A stretch of DNA of 13,556 nt from Gemmatimonadota bacterium (lineage in GTDB: Bacteria > Gemmatimonadota > Gemmatimonadetes > Longimicrobiales > RSA9). Under the pieces are notes generated by a model that saw nothing but the letters and a program-made list of their open reading frames with translations, ran no database searches and had not been told where the DNA came from. Position 1 is the stretch's first letter. Each line of letters begins with the position of its first letter. The position numbers were made by a program, and so were the translations under genes. Positions 12,331 through 13,556 of the stretch are shown in pieces. The DNA is taken from assembly GCA_012027055.1 (NCBI GenBank), contig VEPF01000074.1:1-13556 (forward strand), given 5' to 3'.

Positions 12331-13556
12331 TTAGATGTGGATGGCGCGTCCCAGCGCCGCGAGCGCCGCCTCCGCGATCGCTTCCGACAACGTCGGGTGC
12401 GGGTGCATGGCCGCCTCCATCTCCTCGACCGTGCTCTCCAGGTGCCGGCCCAGGATGAACTCGCCGATCAACTCGCTCGCGCTCGGCCCCACGATGTGCG
12501 CCCCGAGGATCTCGCTGTACTTCCGGTCGCGTACGATCTTCACGAAGCCTTCCGCTTCGCCCGCGGTCCGGGCGCGCCCGTTCGCGCTCCACGGGAAGCT
12601 GCCCACCTCCACGTCCAGGCCGCGCTCCCGGGCCGCCTGTTCCGTGAGCCCGCAGGATGCCACCTCGGGGTGGCTGTACGTCACGCTCGGGATGTTGCCG
12701 TAATCCACCCAGCCGTGCCCCTGCCCCGCCAGGTGCTCCACCAGCTTGATCCCCTCGTGCGACGCCTTGTGCGCCAGCAGCGGCGCGCGCGCCACGTCGC
12801 CGATCGCGTAGACCCCATCTGCGGTGGTCTTCAGCTCATCATCCACCACCACCGCGCCCCGGTCCACCTGCACGCCCGCGATATCCAACCCGATGTCGGC
12901 CACGATCGGGGCCCGGCCCACCGCCATCAGCACGCGCTCCACTGCCAGCTCGTGGGCCGTGCCGTCCCGCGCCTTGAACTTCAGCGTGACGCCGTCCGCG
13001 TGGACAGCTCCCTGTTCCAGCCGCGCACCCGTGTGGATGTCGATGCCCCGCTTGCGGTAGCTCTTGTCCACCACTGCGGCGCACTCCGCGTCCTCCAGGG
13101 GCAGGACCTGCTCCAGCGCCTCGAGCACCGTCACCTTTGAGCCGAACGCGTTGTACACGTCCGCGAACTCCATCCCGATCGCGCCGGCACCGATGATCCC
13201 GAGCGTCTTAGGCAGCTCCGTCGGGAACACTGCCTGGTCGCTGCTCCACACCCGGTCCGCATCGATCTGCAGCATGGGCAGGCTCTTGGCGCGCGAGCCC
13301 GTGGCGAGGATGATGCGCGGCGCACTGAGGCTGCGGCCGTCCTTGCCTGCCACCTCCACCCGGCCCTTGCCCGCCAGCCTCGCCCAGCCCGTCACCAGTT
13401 CCACCTTGTGCTTCTTGAACAGGAAGCCGACGCCCCGCGCCCCCTGGTCCGCGACTTTCCTGGCCCGCTTCGCCGCCGCCCCGATGTCCAGCTTCACGTC
13501 CCCGACCGTGATGCCGAATTCCTTCAGGCCGCCCACCTTGCGTGCATACTTGGCAC
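12331..13556 (-). CDS. lpdA: Dihydrolipoyl dehydrogenase, 5'-truncated by window edge
   Basis: E3 flavoenzyme that reoxidises dihydrolipoamide in 2-oxoacid dehydrogenase and glycine cleavage complexes, passing electrons through FAD to NAD. About 407 residues are visible; the frame is open from 13554 to the right edge, so the N-terminal FAD-binding GxGxxG and the redox CxxxxC lie outside. Seen here: IILATGSRAKSLP, the NAD-binding GIIGAGAIGMEFADVY, the second FAD motif YAIGDVARAPLLAHKASHEG, and the dimer-interface domain ending HPHPTLSE, the His-Glu catalytic pair. These together separate it from glutathione or mercuric reductases, though E3 isoforms cannot be told apart. A GTG at 13536 is in frame but internal. 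The membrane protein gene follows 4 bp after its TAA. The E1 and E2 genes are not in view. Confidence 0.95.
   Translation of the reverse strand, partial: AKYARKVGGLKEFGITVGDVKLDIGAAAKRARKVADQGARGVGFLFKKHKVELVTGWARLAGKGRVEVAGKDGRSLSAPRIILATGSRAKSLPMLQIDADRVWSSDQAVFPTELPKTLGIIGAGAIGMEFADVYNAFGSKVTVLEALEQVLPLEDAECAAVVDKSYRKRGIDIHTGARLEQGAVHADGVTLKFKARDGTAHELAVERVLMAVGRAPIVADIGLDIAGVQVDRGAVVVDDELKTTADGVYAIGDVARAPLLAHKASHEGIKLVEHLAGQGHGWVDYGNIPSVTYSHPEVASCGLTEQAARERGLDVEVGSFPWSANGRARTAGEAEGFVKIVRDRKYSEILGAHIVGPSASELIGEFILGRHLESTVEEMEAAMHPHPTLSEAIAEAALAALGRAIHI

Overview
The window is GC-rich throughout and almost fully coding. It reads as chromosomal DNA of a Gram-negative-type bacterium with an outer membrane: it encodes a TolC-type channel, a lipoprotein adaptor and an RND pump. 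High GC, several GTG starts and weak Shine-Dalgarno signals fit groups such as Gemmatimonadota or deep-branching Proteobacteria, but no marker here fixes the phylum. I see no tRNA, rRNA, CRISPR array, insertion sequence or phage gene. No gene-free stretch exceeds 300 bp; the longest is 3063-3268.

Left part (1-3062). The end of a metal-type (ABC-3/ZnuBC-like) importer operon runs rightward: a 5'-truncated ATPase and its membrane permease overlap by 8 bp. It converges on two leftward genes. One is a CsoR-family metal sensor with the Cys-His-Cys copper-type triad, preceded by an AT-flanked G-tract dyad that looks like its own operator. The other is an RtcB-type RNA ligase with a GTG start.

Middle part (3063-9840). 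A divergent intergenic region leads into a tightly packed efflux operon: TolC-like outer membrane channel, membrane-fusion lipoprotein, 1088-residue RND pump, TetR-family regulator. The first two junctions are ATGA overlaps. A perfect 17-bp dyad lies exactly at the start of the first gene, so the regulator encoded last is the obvious candidate to repress the operon at its head.

Right part (9841-13556). The most notable gene is selD (selenide, water dikinase). Its reading frame runs from an ATG at 9918 through an in-frame TGA at 9987-9989, at exactly the active-site Cys position, and on to 10988. A strong hairpin starts two bases after the TGA and looks like a bacterial SECIS element, so this SelD is very probably a selenoprotein. 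Conventional gene calling would truncate it to a GTG at 10038 and lose the catalytic residues. Converging on selD is a leftward pair: the C-terminal part of dihydrolipoyl dehydrogenase (running off the right edge), followed 4 bp later by a multi-pass membrane protein with an internal duplication and a C-terminal DUF4332-like helix-hairpin-helix region.

No multi-gene system of a clearly new type is visible. The best leads are the recoded selD with its hairpin, the duplicated membrane protein fused to a helix-hairpin-helix region, and the two candidate operators that match regulators encoded nearby.
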